Positions 10,586 to 22,069 of a DNA stretch of 64,000 nucleotides are shown piece by piece. The DNA comes from Dryocosmus kuriphilus (taxonomy: Eukaryota; Arthropoda; Insecta; Hymenoptera; Cynipidae). Numbering within the stretch: position 1 is the first letter of the stretch; each line of letters starts with the position of its first letter. The stretch is taken from assembly GCA_038277395.1 (NCBI GenBank), contig CM076193.1, positions 178,550,469 to 178,614,468 of the forward strand. The letters are read 5' to 3'. Both the position numbers and the translations under genes were made by a program. The notes beneath the pieces are model-generated. The model saw only the letters and a list, made by a program, of their open reading frames with translations, made no database searches and was not told where the DNA came from.

Positions 10586-13411
10586 ATGAAGATTGTTACT
10601 GTAACTGTGCTCCTTACAATTGCGGTTCTCCTGCTTGGTTCTGTTGGTAAGAGCAACAATGTATTTTATTTCATTTCATTTAACACCTTAACACCCCTAT
10701 AAATAATGCTTTTTGGTGAGAAGTATACCCATGATTTCTGTCATAATTAACAAAAATATATTTACAGGTCGCTCAAGGTAATTTCCTTCAGATTTGTCTC
10801 TATTTCGTTCTAGTATTCATGGATTCTGTTTTTTAAATAGTAAAATTGAAATCTTTGTTTTTTATAATTAAAAAATGTTAGCTGCCGCTTGAGGACATGT
10901 TATGTTTCAAGCGTAGATTTTCTCATTTTCTCCAGCTTTTTCATTATATTACACCCTAGGATTGTATACCCAGATAGCACAACTAATCGCAAATCGAGGT
11001 TAAGTTGGTGAGCAACTTTCCGTTAATCTACTGCCGCAATCGGACAACAACTTGATGGTAACAGTAGTAAATTCTGAGGTTGACGTAAAGTTGGCTTAAA
11101 GTTGACGAAAATAGTTGATCACCAGCTAGTTGAACTACAACTTGTTACGGTCAAACTAACCGCAAATTGAGGTTAAGTTGGCAGAGCAACTTTCCGTTAA
11201 TCTACTGGCACAATCGGACAACAACTTGACGGTAACAGTTATAAATTCTGAAGTTGACGTAAAGTTGGCTTAAAGTTGACGAAAAGAGTTGATCACCAAC
11301 TAATTGAACTACAACTCTGGCTATTTGGCTATATGTTCGAAGAATTCCTTGAATTATTATTATTTTAAAAATTTGAAAAGAATCAGGGTAATGCCATACT
11401 TCGAAGAGCACAATTCACGAGTTCCGCAAAATAAAATCAGATACAAACGGAGTCAATATAATATGACAAAAGGAATTTTGAACAAATCTGAACTTGACTC
11501 TATATAGCAGGTTCCTCAATTATTGTAATTATGTGATTTTATATATAATTCGTAGTTAATCATCTACAACTTCTTTAATTTCATCCAGATATTTCATACA
11601 ACCATGTGTGATTAAAAGATTCTTATAATTTATGTCTGTTCATGCATCAGACCCTGACTTGACTAAGTTCTACCTGAAAATTTGATTCTATTCTTATTAT
11701 TCTCTTTAGGTACCCCACCTTCGTTTTTACTATTCCAACTTATCTCATAAGATACAAAATATATCTTTATTCTCTATTATTTTTAATACATAAATTCCCG
11801 TTCGTCGTGCAAGAGATATCTAAGAAAACTCCAATGCTCGGAGTAACTACAGACTCCGTGTGATAATAATGTCTTCACATCTTTACTCTCTTACTGAAAG
11901 ATACCATTTTTTTATTGAACAAATTATTAATTGGTTAGAAGATAAAACTCCTGGGAAATTAGAATCTACATTTTAAGAAAATACCTAGAATCTTTCTTTC
12001 ATTTAATAAGGGCTCTAGGTACTTTTATTGAATGTAGACCCTAATTCACAACAAGGATTATCATTTAAACAGTCAAGAGTAACTTCTTTAGCCTCTCTGC
12101 CACTAATTCAAGCCTCTATAATCTCAAGGCTTGTACTATAGATGATAATTCTTATAAATAAGAAACCTTAGCCCTCTATTTGTTTTTTTTTACGTTTATT
12201 AAAAAGTGTGGTCCACCAACATGTTTCCACTTAGGCCTAAGTCTTACCAAGTTCTAGGTCTTAAATCCGTGCACAAGTTAAGATATTCCTTTTTTTTTCT
12301 TTAAACGCTAATATTAATACATCGCTCCTCATAAAATTAATGTCTTAGTCTACTGGCTTTAATACATTTTACCAACTCTTTAGAAACTTTATGCCATGAA
12401 CAAGACTTAAACCCATGTGGAAACATATTGTCAGAACGCACTTTTTAATAAAAATAAAAAAAGAACCTAAATCGGCCACTGTAATTCTTAGTTAGCAATT
12501 AAAGGGCAATTAATACTCGGCTTGTTTCCTATTTGTGATTTCTTTTTCATATTAGGAAACTCTACAATATCAACTCGATTGTCTTTTGGTGTGAACGCGC
12601 TTTTCAGAATAAATCCTCTATACTATCTGCCAACTTGCAGAATAAATTCCTCGAGTTTCGGCTTCAAGAGTAAAATTTTTGGACTTTCTTGATAACGCTC
12701 ATTACTATACCGCTGGCTCCACTGCCAGCCGCCCGAATGCCAAATTCGGGTCTCGCAAAGTCTTTTATAGCCAGTCACTTCCACTCCCTAAGTTTGGTTG
12801 GGTGGGGAGAATCGCGTTCGTGTTCTGCTTTGCGCCTGTTTTCGAGACCCTACCATCTCGCTAGCAAGGCGTATTGCCTATCTGCAGGGGGTTCATACTT
12901 TGACAAGTAACAGTAATAACTCTGACTAAAATTAAGGTTTTCTCTCTTACCAAAAGGAAAAATTCGTAGAGGTGCGAAATAATTTTAAAAAATCCTTGGT
13001 GTATATTTTTTGTAAATATTGGTTAATTATTCCAAATTGCTCAAATTATAATGAATACAGATATTTATCCAATCTATGTGCGAAAGCATTATACTATAAG
13101 TATGAATTTTTGTTACAGCATCAAGGCCAAGTCCTACAAGGGGTGCTAATAATAATAACAATTTAGCCCCACGAGATCAGGGAACTCTACCTCTGTTGTT
13201 GCAACAAAACCCAGGTGCTGCGCCGCCCCGCATTCCTGTTGAACAATTGCCAACTATGCCGGAACAATATTCAGCAAGTCGCGCTAGTGTTAACCTCCAT
13301 CCAGGATTAGTTCGTCCCGTGCATGTGCGCGCTACAGCACCTGGGCCACCATGCCCAGTAACTCGGCCAACAGGCCCATCAAATCCGCCACCAGGCCCAT
13401 CACAAAATTAG
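10586..13411 (+). CDS. Secreted proline-rich peptide precursor, two exons (copy 1)
   Basis: Exon 1 is 10,586-10,646 and exon 2 is 13,119-13,411. The intron starts GTAAGAG and ends TTTTGTTACAG, in phase 1. The product is 117 residues. Exon 1 encodes a signal peptide (MKIVTVTVLLTIAVLLLGSV); the split codon gives Ala, a likely cleavage point before SRPSP. The mature part is Pro-, Asn- and Gln-rich: SRPSPTRGANNNNN at the start, PGAAPPRIPVEQLP, one Cys in GPPCPV, and the end NPPPGPSQN. I do not recognise the exact family. The SRPSP...NNN start loosely recalls hymenopteran formaecin/apidaecin-type antimicrobial peptides, so an immune effector role is a hypothesis; a venom or salivary secretion is the alternative. 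Splice sites, signal peptide, promoter and a paralogous exon 2 at 56.4 kb support a real gene. It is longer than classic short Pro-rich peptides. Confidence 0.82.
10971..11335. mobile_element. MITE-like insertion in copy 1 intron, internally duplicated
   Basis: This segment is absent from the paralogous intron at about 54,005. The ends are near-inverted (CCAGATAGC at the left, GCTATTTGG at the right). Inside, a ~175-bp unit is tandemly duplicated; each copy contains GTTAAGTTGG, CAACTTTCCGTTAATCTACTG, split by single changes, and AAGTTGGCTTAAAGTTGACG. No coding capacity. Confidence 0.65.
12188..12462. mobile_element. Foldback element in copy 1 intron
   Basis: Imperfect inverted repeats of about 60-70 bp. 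The left arm carries TTTATTAAAAAGTG and CATGTTTCCAC; the right arm carries GTGGAAACAT and CACTTTTTAATAAA. It lies in the part of the intron deleted from the right duplication block. Confidence 0.65.
12680..12910. other. GC-richer intronic block, unidentified
   Basis: Distinctly GC-rich relative to the flanks, with a TATAAAAG box on the minus strand (near 12,763-12,770). It might be a solo LTR or other TE remnant, but I could not define ends or target duplication. Confidence 0.3.
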
Positions 13412-13472
13412 TGGATGGTGGACCTTCTCATAAACAATGGTACATTTATGAAAAATATATGCATCATTCCTG

Positions 13473-13478
13473 AATAGA
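13473..13478 (+). terminator. Possible variant poly(A) signal of copy 1
   Basis: AATAGA lies about 62 bases after the copy 1 stop. The paralogous position after copy 3 has canonical AATAAA (56,774-56,779) in the same context CCTGAATA. Confidence 0.45.
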
Positions 13479-13699
13479 ACTGAAAATTTACTGAACTTAC
13501 TTGGTCATATTTCATTTTACGTCAAATCAAAATCTGCTTGTTTTAATGACAATTAACTGCCATATAAGGAATTAGCTTCAAAATGTTTAACTTCGTAATT
13601 ATCTAGAAGGATCTTCTAAGTCTTAAGGAATATATATAACTGCTTCGAAATATTATAAGTTAGGGTGACTCATGGAATCCCATTTTTTGATACGCTAAA

Positions 13700-14100
13700 G
13701 CTAAGAATCTGAAATTTACGACGTGTATATCAATTCTTTGCAATTATTGTCAAAAATTTGTATAAAACAGAATTTATGATCTTATAATATCCTACATAAC
13801 CCGGATAACATATTTCAGTGAAAATATGTGCATGCTCCTCATTGCTAGAATTTATGTACATTATGCCATCGACATTTGAATCTTACTTCAATCTCTTTTT
13901 AAAACGAAATGTAGTACTGAAATTTCATTTTTGGACATCAAAATGAGTTTTACTGAAACAGAACCACCCGAGACTGTTTGGTTTGGGGTACAGTTTTAAT
14001 ATCGAAAACTAGCCTTGAAAATGTACTTTTTCTATAATGTATCTCTAGGACAATTCGAACATCTGAAAATGCTTTTTGATTTAAAAAGTTTCCTTTCTAG
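13700..14100. other. Noncoding spacer with one of two direct repeats
   Basis: The segment around 13,940-14,030 (CCCGAGACTGTTTGG, GGGGTAC, AAAATGTACTTTTT) is repeated in the same orientation at about 15,345-15,430 (CCTGAGACTGTTTTG, GGGTAC, AAAATGATAC). The pair brackets the mariner copy. No gene seen. Confidence 0.45.
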
Positions 14101-14146
14101 ATTTCAGATGTTTGTCAATAAATTTTTCGCAGATTTAGTGAACATC

Positions 14147-15171
14147 TTACTTATTTTTCCACATAATCGCCTTTGACTTCGATGAATTTTGGTATCTACT
14201 TTTCAGTTTTTTGAGTCCGTCCTCGTACCATCCTCCCGCCAGTCGGGCCAGCCAACTCTCAACTTCGACCTTGAGCGCCCCTTCATTTGCGAATCGCCGT
14301 CCTCCTAGGTGTTCCTTCAGCTTCGGCAAAAGATGAAAATCACTGGTGGCTAGGTCCGGTGAATATGTTGGATGCCCAAAAATGTCCCATTTCAATTGTT
14401 CGAGCAGACATTTGTTGTCGCGAGTAGAATGAGGCCGAGCGTGGTCATGAAAAAGGAACACGGATCTGGACAAAATTCTTTGCCGTTTGTTTTGAATGGC
14501 TCTTCTCAATTTTTTTAGGACCTCACAATACCTTGCTGTATTGATTGTGGTCCCTCGAGGTAGATATTCAATAAGCAAAACTCCTTTTTTGTCCCAAAAG
14601 ACCGTAGCCATCACCTTACCCGCTGACTGCACAACTTTCACCTTTTTGGGAGAAGGATCCTTCGGCCCTTTCCAAACCATACTCTGACGTTTTGATTCTG
14701 GTATCCAATGGTGCATCGCATGAATTGAAGGGCAGCATCAAGTCTCTGCTCCTTATGAGCATCACTGAGCAAACGAGGAACCCACCTTGCACAGACCTTT
14801 TTAAGCCCCAAATCTTCAGTAATGATCCGGTATATACTAGTCCGGCCCGTTTCAATATTCTTAAGAAGTTTCAATAATATCTCTTCAAGAGGATAGCGAT
14901 GGACTGACTCCAAAATCTCACGAACTTGATCGATGTTCTCCGGAACCCGAGACGAAGATGTTCGACCACTACGGGGCTCATCGTGTGTCACTTCTCGAAC
15001 TCCCAAAAACATATCCCGCCAATTTGCCACAGATTGGCGGCTAATCGTGGTTTCTCCATAAAGTTTGACAATCTCTTGATGAATTTCAGTAGCAGATTTG
15101 CCTTTAGCAGTAAAAAGTCTAATTACAGAACGCACTTCGCATTTGGCGGGTAAACGCAACTGGAGCTCCAT
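14147..15171 (-). pseudogene. mariner (DD34D-type) transposase, internal deletion
   Basis: Minus strand, in two overlapping frames. 15,171-14,638 starts MELQLRLPAKCEVRSVIRLF and encodes paired helix-turn-helix regions (SATEIHQEIVKLYGE, TSIYRIITEDLGLKK). 14,716-14,147 encodes the catalytic part: HHWIPESKRQSMVWKGP, FLFHDHARPHS (second Asp), YSPDLATSDFHLLP (third Asp) and a C-terminal tail. Between them roughly 20 codons are missing, including the first catalytic Asp block expected before HHW, and the frame shifts. The enzyme is therefore inactive. The element bracketed by direct repeats near 13,940 and 15,345 is absent from the right duplication block, so it inserted after the duplication or was lost there. 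Confidence 0.9.
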
Positions 15172-15430
15172 CGCTATCGACTGGCAAACAGCTGATACTA
15201 GAGATATCGATTTAAAACTTTTAGAGTGTTGTCAAAATACCCAGAATAAACTTCCCTACAAATTTCTGCCTGATCTGACTATCCCGCGATTTTAAACAAA
15301 TAAGTGCAACTTACTTTTGGAACGACCTCGTAAGATCAAAATGAAGTGGCACTAAGGTAAAACTACCTGAGACTGTTTTGTTGTGGGTACTACTTTAATT
15401 TCAAAAACTAACCTTAAAATGATACTTTTT

Positions 15431-15840
15431 TTACAGATTGTTAATCAACTTCTAGAAACATTACGAATGAGAAATTAAAAATTTGGCCTATTGCGAATTC
15501 TCTGTTAATTCACTGTACGTTCGTCTCGCACGTAAAAGTAGGCAACCAATTTTATAACACATTATATAAATTGTCAGAAGAAAAAAATAAAAATTTTCTA
15601 CGCCATAGCCTTATAATAATTATGCAAAACTTTGCGGATTTTCATATTTAGTCATTAACTAGAGAACCCAAAAATAATGTAACTACGGAAACACAATTTT
15701 TGATGGTTTAAGATTTTTAACTTTATCGAAACAATGAAAAGGCAATATTGTAATGGTTTTAAATATACTACATTACCAGCATTAACTTTTTTTAAGTCAC
15801 TGCTTCAAAATAATAAATAAAATTATTTACAGTGTTTTCT
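15431..15840. repeat. Noncoding; includes one ~340-bp dispersed repeat unit
   Basis: 15,600-15,860 matches the repeat family of 22,950-24,225 (AAGTCACTGCTTCAAAA, TTTTCTAAATAAAACTAGAAG, ATTGTAATGG). No gene seen. Confidence 0.6.
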
Positions 15841-15949
15841 AAATAAAACTAGAAGGTATAGTTTATGTTGTCCTGCTTAAAATGGTGGTTGCATATTCCC
15901 ACATAATATAGTACCCTAGTCTGAAATGTCTGGAAATTCTAAGCAAAGC

Positions 15950-16130
15950 GGAGAGCCCGTACGTCGAATCGACGTTAAAAAAATGTTGAACCGACGTTAA
16001 ATCATAGTTGAATCGGCGCTAACTTAACATTGCCTCAACGTTGGTTCAACGTTGGTTCAATGTTGGTTCAACGTTGGTTCAACCTTGGTTCAATGTTGCT
16101 TGACTGAACGTTGGTTGAGCGACTGTTTAA
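15950..16130. repeat. CAACGTTGGTT short tandem repeat element
   Basis: About ten imperfect 12-bp units of the form TTGGTTCAACG, each containing the palindrome CAACGTTG, preceded by GTCGAATCGACGTT. The paralogous position 55,375-55,545 carries the same element, so it predates the duplication. Confidence 0.75.
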
Positions 16131-16304
16131 GATCAAGGCTCAAGAGTCCAATTATAATAAAATATTGATCTCAGAGAGATGATTCATATGAAATTCCATC
16201 CCAACAGCGTTAATAAGACGGAAGATAATAATTCCTTTAATCATTCATATTTTTTTCAATCAGAAAACTAGAACTGTAATTCGTTCTTCAAAACAAAATT
16301 TGTC

Positions 16305-17455
16305 CATATATACAGTCTGTTCCACAAGACAAGGTACGCGTTTTCTCGAAAAGTTTCAAAGAATACTTAATTTTTCTTTTTTCCCACGAGAAAATGTTCT
16401 AAATATTAGGGCGGACTCTACTTAATAAACCGTCCAATCGCCGTCATTCTGGATGATGGCCTGGCACCTTCTGGGCATGCTCTCGACTATTTTTTTGGCA
16501 TATTCTGAAGATAGAGAGCCCCATACTTCTCTAATTCGTCGAGAAAGCTGCTTGAAGATGAATAAACGCCCTCCTGCAAGTTTTCTCTTAACGACACTCC
16601 ACACATTTTCAACTGTATTTGCATCAGGAGATTGTGAAGGCCAGTCCGAGGTCACGACGCCATTTTCCGCTTTCCAGCTCGTCAGAGGCGACTGCGATAT
16701 TTAGGGTCATTGTCTTCTTGAAGAATCCAAACCTTATTGCTGGCTTCAAACATCCTTCCTGCAGACTTCAGAAGACCATGTTTGTAGATTTTGACCATTC
16801 TTTGAGCGTTCAGGTTCTCAGTAAATATCTCTAAACAGCCAAAACCGCGCTGTGAGAAGCATTCCCGAACATGGACCTTATTGGGTGTTTAACAGTTCGC
16901 TGGAGGAACCGCTCAACACAGCCTGACCAGATACGTTTTATGGGAACCTATGCCGAAATGTACGCTTCGTCGGAAAAAATTACATTTGACCAATCCCGAT
17001 CATTATTTTCCGTAGCCCATGTCAAACGCTTTTGCATGTGAACCTCTGAGAGCAGGGGCTTCTGCCTCGTGCTACGGTACTGCCCTTTTGCCTAAGCTAA
17101 TCTGCATCTTATGGTGTTTATACCAACCTCTAGTCCCTTCGCCGCCAGCTTAGCTTTTTCTTCGCGCAGCCGCAGAGCTAGGTTGCGCTTGAACAGTGCG
17201 ATGATCGCCTTATCCTCCTCACTCGACGTTACTCGCACTTCTCCTCTTCCCGGCAGATCTTCGACTGTTCGACTGTTTTTGCGTCCCTATACCGCTCCAC
17301 CCACGTTTGCACGAAGCGCTTCGCCTTTCTTCGGATCTTGCTTCCAATCGGAGCATATTTATTTTCAGTTAAGGCAACTCGGCATACATGAATTGTTTAA
17401 TTTTAATCATATTATATTCGACAGAATAATGCAAATAGAATTCAGCGTCACTTTT
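16305..17455 (-). pseudogene. Tc1-like transposase remnant
   Basis: Minus strand. Across stops and frames, 17,345-17,100 gives a basic helix-turn-helix region (RFVQTWVERYRDAKTVEQSK, NLALRLREEKAKLAAKGLEV). About 17,075-16,960 gives KRLTWATENNDRDWSNVIFS followed by DEAYI (first catalytic Asp). 16,655-16,422 gives DWPSQSPDANTVENVWSVVK followed by RKL, with the second and third catalytic region including the Glu of VENVW. Multiple stops, so dead. The left end carries ACAGTCTGTTCCACAAGAC (from about 16,314). Paralogy to the right block stops at about 16,300 and resumes at about 17,455. The right block has peptide copy 3 at this position instead. Confidence 0.82.
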
Positions 17456-17860
17456 CAGTCGCCGCTCGTGGTTTCATTTTACGTCCTTAAGATAGGTCCT
17501 TTTGTATTGTGTTGTCAGGAACAAGGCGGGTGACTCGATCAGTGGGACCTGTTCATCCACTCAGCTTTACAATTTGAAGGAAACCCAGGGGGGTACTTTT
17601 CTAGGGGCTCCTCAAAGTTTCGAGTTCTAGATCCGGAGTTCAATATTGACGGCTTATACTATTTAGGACTACTGATTTAGAACTGACGACTTAAAATGCT
17701 GCCTTGAAAACTGGTGCTGTTAGGCAATGTTCCCACATTTATGTGCCATGCCCTTCCTTAGGTTCCGAAAGGGGAAGGTAGTTTTCGGAAGAAGGGTTAA
17801 TCCTAAGAATAATCACCATCTAGAACAAACCATGTAATTACTTATAAAGATGGTAGAAAA
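17456..17860. other. Duplicated noncoding segment (partner 57,455-57,865)
   Basis: Collinear match to the right block, for example CAGTGGGACCTGTTC, TTCAATATTGACGGCTT, GGAAGAAGGGTTAATCC. No gene seen. Confidence 0.6.
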
Positions 17861-18849
17861 CAGGGGCGGATTAAGGATTAATGGGGCCCGGGGCTAAACT
17901 CTTGAATGGGCCCCCCCTCCTCTTAGAAAAAAAATGGTGAACAATTCTAAATATTTTACACATGCTAACAATCAAGCAAAAAAAAGTTACTGCGTAGCAA
18001 TGAAATATTTAATAAAATTATGCATGTATATATAGTTTTCATCAATACTTTTTTACCCTGAACAAACTTAATATTACATAAATTAAATATTGTGGACATC
18101 AGAAAAATAATCTTTTTGGTAATTTAAATAAAAACTTTATTAGTAATTGATTATCACAACTATTTACTTCTTATAATCATATATTAAAAATTTTTAAATA
18201 ATGATTAAAACATTTTTTTTTCTTGACTTTGCTCTAGCAAAGTCATGATCAAATCATCGAAGTCAATTGATCGAAATAAATCTACTTCAATACTCAACCT
18301 TGCCAATGCGGATAATCTTTCATGTAACATAGTTGACCTTAATGTATTTTTGATCCCAATAGTGCACTTAATTTTCTATCGTTTTAATAAGACCTGATTC
18401 AATATTCGAATTTTTTTGTAAATAATCTAAATAACTTATCATACAACTGTTATGCTCTTTACTATTTTCATGGGAGCAAATAACTTCATCTATTTTCTTC
18501 CAATTCGAGAATCCTAGTTCTTTTACAAATCGATTATCATGGTCGTTAGAAAATAATTTGCAAACAAAACAAAAAATTGAGCCCTTCGATTCGGAATACA
18601 TAAGCCACTTTCTCTCACATCTTTCTCCATTATGTAAATTACGATGAAAATAATTTTGAGAAAAATATCTGTTTTGATAAATATACTCTCGTTTAGAAGA
18701 CTTGAAATCTGAATTTTTGTTTTGAAAAAAAGCGTGTCCTTTTTCTAAATATTTTTCACGTTCATAACTATTTTCATTTAATTTTAAAGGCCATAATGCA
18801 GGATCTTTTTGTACATCTGTAAAAATATGAAATTTAAGTAATTTTAAAA

Positions 18850-19880
18850 AGAAAAGAACTAGCAGTACTTTAGATTTTCCAAAATTTTACAAAATTTTAC
18901 AAAATTTGTCAAAAAAAGGGTTCTTGTATCAGGATGAAATTAACCTAAAATATGACCCAAGCAGAAATCTACTTAACTATGTGATTCTGTTATGATTTAA
19001 AAAAATTCAGTTTATTTTGTGTGTATATGATTATTTTTATAAGCATTCATTTAAGTGCATTTATCTTAAGGGAAGGTTATACTTACTTTTTCGTTAAAAA
19101 TGATAAAAAATTGTAAAAAAAGTTAAATTTTTTTTAAAGGAAAAACGTTTTTTTTAGGCTAAAATACAAGTACTACAACCAAAAATCTACTCAATATTTG
19201 GTTAGTCTAACCTAGCAAGTAGGTAAATAAATAAGAACCATAATTTTTAGCATTAAATTGGTATCGTAAATTATAAAAATTAATTTTTAATAGTTGGCCT
19301 GCGCGAAGCATACGAAGCCAGCAAGTTGAACTGGTTTTTAAAAATAATTTTTTATAAAAATAAAACAGAAAAGAGAGCTTTTAGTGTTTAAGACTATTAA
19401 ATAATCTTAATTAGTAATGTAGGCTGAAAATATTAATATTTTAATGATAAAGACACTGATATTTAAATATAAAGATATAAAAATAAAAAACAAAAATTTA
19501 TAATAACAAAATATCTCTTTCGTTTCAGATGTCTATGTTTTGAATCATTTAAAATCTATAAAATTTCTTTAGTAGTCAAATCCGTTGCGCACCAGCTTTT
19601 TTGTAATGATAACTTTTTAAAAGAGTTTTTTGCTTACAATTCTTTTCAAAAAAGATCTTAAAAACTCTTTTTGAATGAAATTATTACTATTTTTGCACAC
19701 ATAAATTTTTCCGATAAATTAAAAATGAAATTGCTATTATAGATTTTCCGTTTTCCAGAGTACTCGTCCTTCAAGTATAGAGTTAACAATCGCTTACAAT
19801 AAATTTAGTACATTTCTGTTTGGGTCATAGATGAGATTAATTTCCTCTTAATACAAGAAATTTTTCATTATTGAACGCAA
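18850..19880. other. Intron of the hAT remnant
   Basis: AT-rich sequence between exon 3 (18,816) and exon 2 (19,887). No gene seen. GCCTGCGCGAAGCATACGAA near 19,307 is an isolated GC-richer patch. Confidence 0.45.
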
Positions 19881-20459
19881 ACGCACCTCTAGTAATGTCA
19901 CTTATTAACGCAAAGTTTGTAGAATTACTGACATTATTCAATAAACTATTATCAAATTGAGTATTTTGCACATTATTTTCTTCCAATAAAGACTCTGCCG
20001 AATTCAAGAGTAACTCATCTATAAAAATAAATATTTAATGACTTTACATCATATGAACGTTTAAAAAACAGCGTTATGCGGATTCTGATAGCTCCTTTTT
20101 ATTTTAAAATATTTTCTAAGATCACCATAAATAACTAAAGAATGCTCTTTAAACCTAACAAAAACATTTCAAAACGTGTTAAAACTCAACAAAATTAAAT
20201 AATAAAATTTATAAGAATCTTACCCGACAGTTGCAAATAAAAAAATGGTTACTCATAAATTAATCAAATATTCATGTATTATTGGAATGAAATATTTAAA
20301 AACGTATTTACATATTTTTTGTTTTTGATAATATGAGATAGATAAAAGTTGTTATTTATTAATGTTATTTTAAAGTTTAGAGCTTATTAATACATTCGTA
20401 TGAGAGTAAAAAATTGCATTTCATATAGAAAAAAAAGTTGCGTAAGAAACTAAAACAGA

Positions 20460-20660
20460 AAATATATAGTAGAGCGAAGAGGCAAGATGTAAAGTCCTCA
20501 AAAATTGTTTAACGTCCGGGAAGGATAATTAGGTATTGAGAAAATCAACGCATCCAGACCAATTTGATATATATTTAATGACGTTTCGTCACTCGGCCGA
20601 GCGACCTCATCAGATAAGTAAGAAACTAAGAAAAATTACATGTATAATTAATAAGAATAC
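20460..20660 (-). mobile_element. PLE terminal-repeat fragment
   Basis: Lies inside the first hAT intron. It carries a hammerhead motif followed, on the minus strand, by ATTAAATATATATC and TTGGTCTGGATGC. This tail resembles the one after the hammerhead at 51,299 (TTGTCTGGAAGC), so both derive from related PLEs. Confidence 0.6.
20580..20613 (-). ncRNA. Hammerhead ribozyme motif (PLE type)
   Basis: Reading the minus strand: CTGATGA, a 9-bp palindromic stem II with core CTCGGCCGAG, GAAA, then CGTC. These are the conserved catalytic boxes of a hammerhead (CUGAUGA and GAAA) with predicted cleavage after GUC. Stem III would be the palindrome ACGU, which suggests action as a dimer as reported for PLE and retrozyme hammerheads. 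Stem I is weak. Function is inferred. Confidence 0.7.
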
Positions 20661-21370
20661 TTATGTTGAGCGGAGAAATAAGCATAACTGACATGAAACT
20701 CACCGAAATATTATTGTAATTAAAATTGGAGTTAAATTGTATGAGACTTTAATTGTATGGAAAACATAAAGAAAATGGAAATTTTGTACTCAGCATCCTC
20801 ACTGAAAAAACATTGAAGAACCAGGATAAGAATTTGATATAGATAGGAGGAATTGTTGAAATAAAAGAAATTTTTATAAAAAGGTGGGGGGGGGGGGGGG
20901 GATATTGCATATAATAGGACAATTATTTTTTTATAATATTCGGAATGGGTACTAATATTTTCGAAGTTAGAAATTTGAAAATTATAAAACGTGAAGTCAA
21001 CGTATTGTAAAATATAAACGTGATGAAATACGTATAAGAGATATAAACGGAAGCTTTACGTAATGTAATATGTGTATATTTTTATATATAATATAAATTG
21101 AATTGTATAAAACGGTATCTAAATTGAGAAAATTGAGAACTGTAAGGAATGTAATAAGAATTTAAGAATGAATTGTAAGAAAAATTGTAATTATGCGTTT
21201 TTTAAAAAATTTAAGAAAAAAGAGTAAAATAATTTATAAATACCTTGAGAAGTAATGATAAACGGATTTGTTGTTAAAAATTTTTTTGTAGAAAAACATA
21301 ATTATGAAAGGTTAAATAATAAAATTTCTTTTGTTTTTTTTGCAATATATGTTTATGAAAATATACTGTT
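20660..21370. other. hAT intron sequence with a long poly-G run
   Basis: AT-rich intron. A run of about 17 G at 20,884-20,900 may be a sequencing or assembly weak point. No gene seen. Confidence 0.5.
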
Positions 21371-22069
21371 TTAATTACCTGTTTTGTTGTTACCAGTTGT
21401 ATCAATACCAATAGCGTTCTTTCCGCTTTCAGAATCACTAATTTCATCAATTTCTTCAATAGGTCTCTTTTCACTAACAGAATCACTCTTTCCATCAACT
21501 TGCACTTGATTTAACTGATTCACAGTGTCTGCGATAGGCAGTTTAAAATAATCAGTAAGTAGTTTTTTTTTAATTGAATCTTCTCGGTCCCTTTTTGCTT
21601 TACGCTTTTCAGCACCACTTAGATATTTTCGACTCGACATCTTTAATGCGTAAAAAGAATTTTATATACCACAGATCGCATGCATTCGCCACGAGTACCG
21701 CATTGCTTTCACGGACTTCGTTTGTTTTCATTATTTTTCCGCGAATTCACGCGTAAGCGCTGCGGCGATGCCATCACTTGTTTTTCGGCGAATTCACGCG
21801 TAAGCCATCGCTATAGCGCTTTTCAAGCTAATTTCGTTATAAGTTTCGTGCAATATTTTTGATCAGGTTCTACTCCACACACACACGCAAAGTGTGTAAG
21901 AAAGCTTGTTTTGTAAGAAATGAGAGTATAAAATTATTAACTAGTGGAATTCTTTTTAAGATAAATATTCCAAATTTAAAATATTGCAATACTACAATAT
22001 TGAGTATTTTAGGTTAGAAAATTTTAATTTTGCGTGAAAAATGAATTTTGTTTATTCGAGAGCGCGGGG

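Larger units (their letters stand above)
18203..21640 (-). pseudogene. Spliced hAT transposase remnant, catalytic core deleted
   Basis: Three exons can be read. Exon 1 (21,640-21,379) starts MSSRKYLSGAEKRKAKRDRE and ends at donor G|GTAATT. Exon 2 (20,018-19,887) follows acceptor TTTTATAG and ends G|GTGCG. Exon 3 starts at 18,816 after TTTTACAG with DVQKDPALWPLK. All junctions are phase 1. Exon 3 encodes a TTF-type zinc finger (SESKGSIFCFVCKLFSNDHD, WKKIDEVICSHENSKEHNSC) and stops at 18,368. Just beyond, in another frame, is the hAT C-terminal dimerisation tail (LRSTMLHERLSALARLSIEV), ending near 18,203. The several hundred residues of RNase H-like catalytic core expected between finger and tail are gone. 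It is a nonautonomous derivative unless exons 1-3 are used alone. Confidence 0.78.
17861..22069 (-). mobile_element. hAT (ZMYM1-like) element, deletion derivative
   Basis: The left end CAGGGGCGGATTAAGG, with GGGGCCCGGGGC following, is typical of a hAT terminal repeat. Coding remnants run right to left on the minus strand. The insertion interrupts sequence that is continuous in the right block (junctions near 17,860 and 22,070). I see no good right terminal repeat and no 8-bp duplication, so the right end is damaged. Confidence 0.75.

Noticed and set aside
12679..12910. Possible small gene in the copy 1 intron
   Set aside because: Two overlapping short frames in a GC-rich patch with no domain, splice or promoter support on the plus strand.
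17111..17533. 140-codon plus-strand frame
   Set aside because: Antisense of the Tc1-like transposase running into the duplicated flank.
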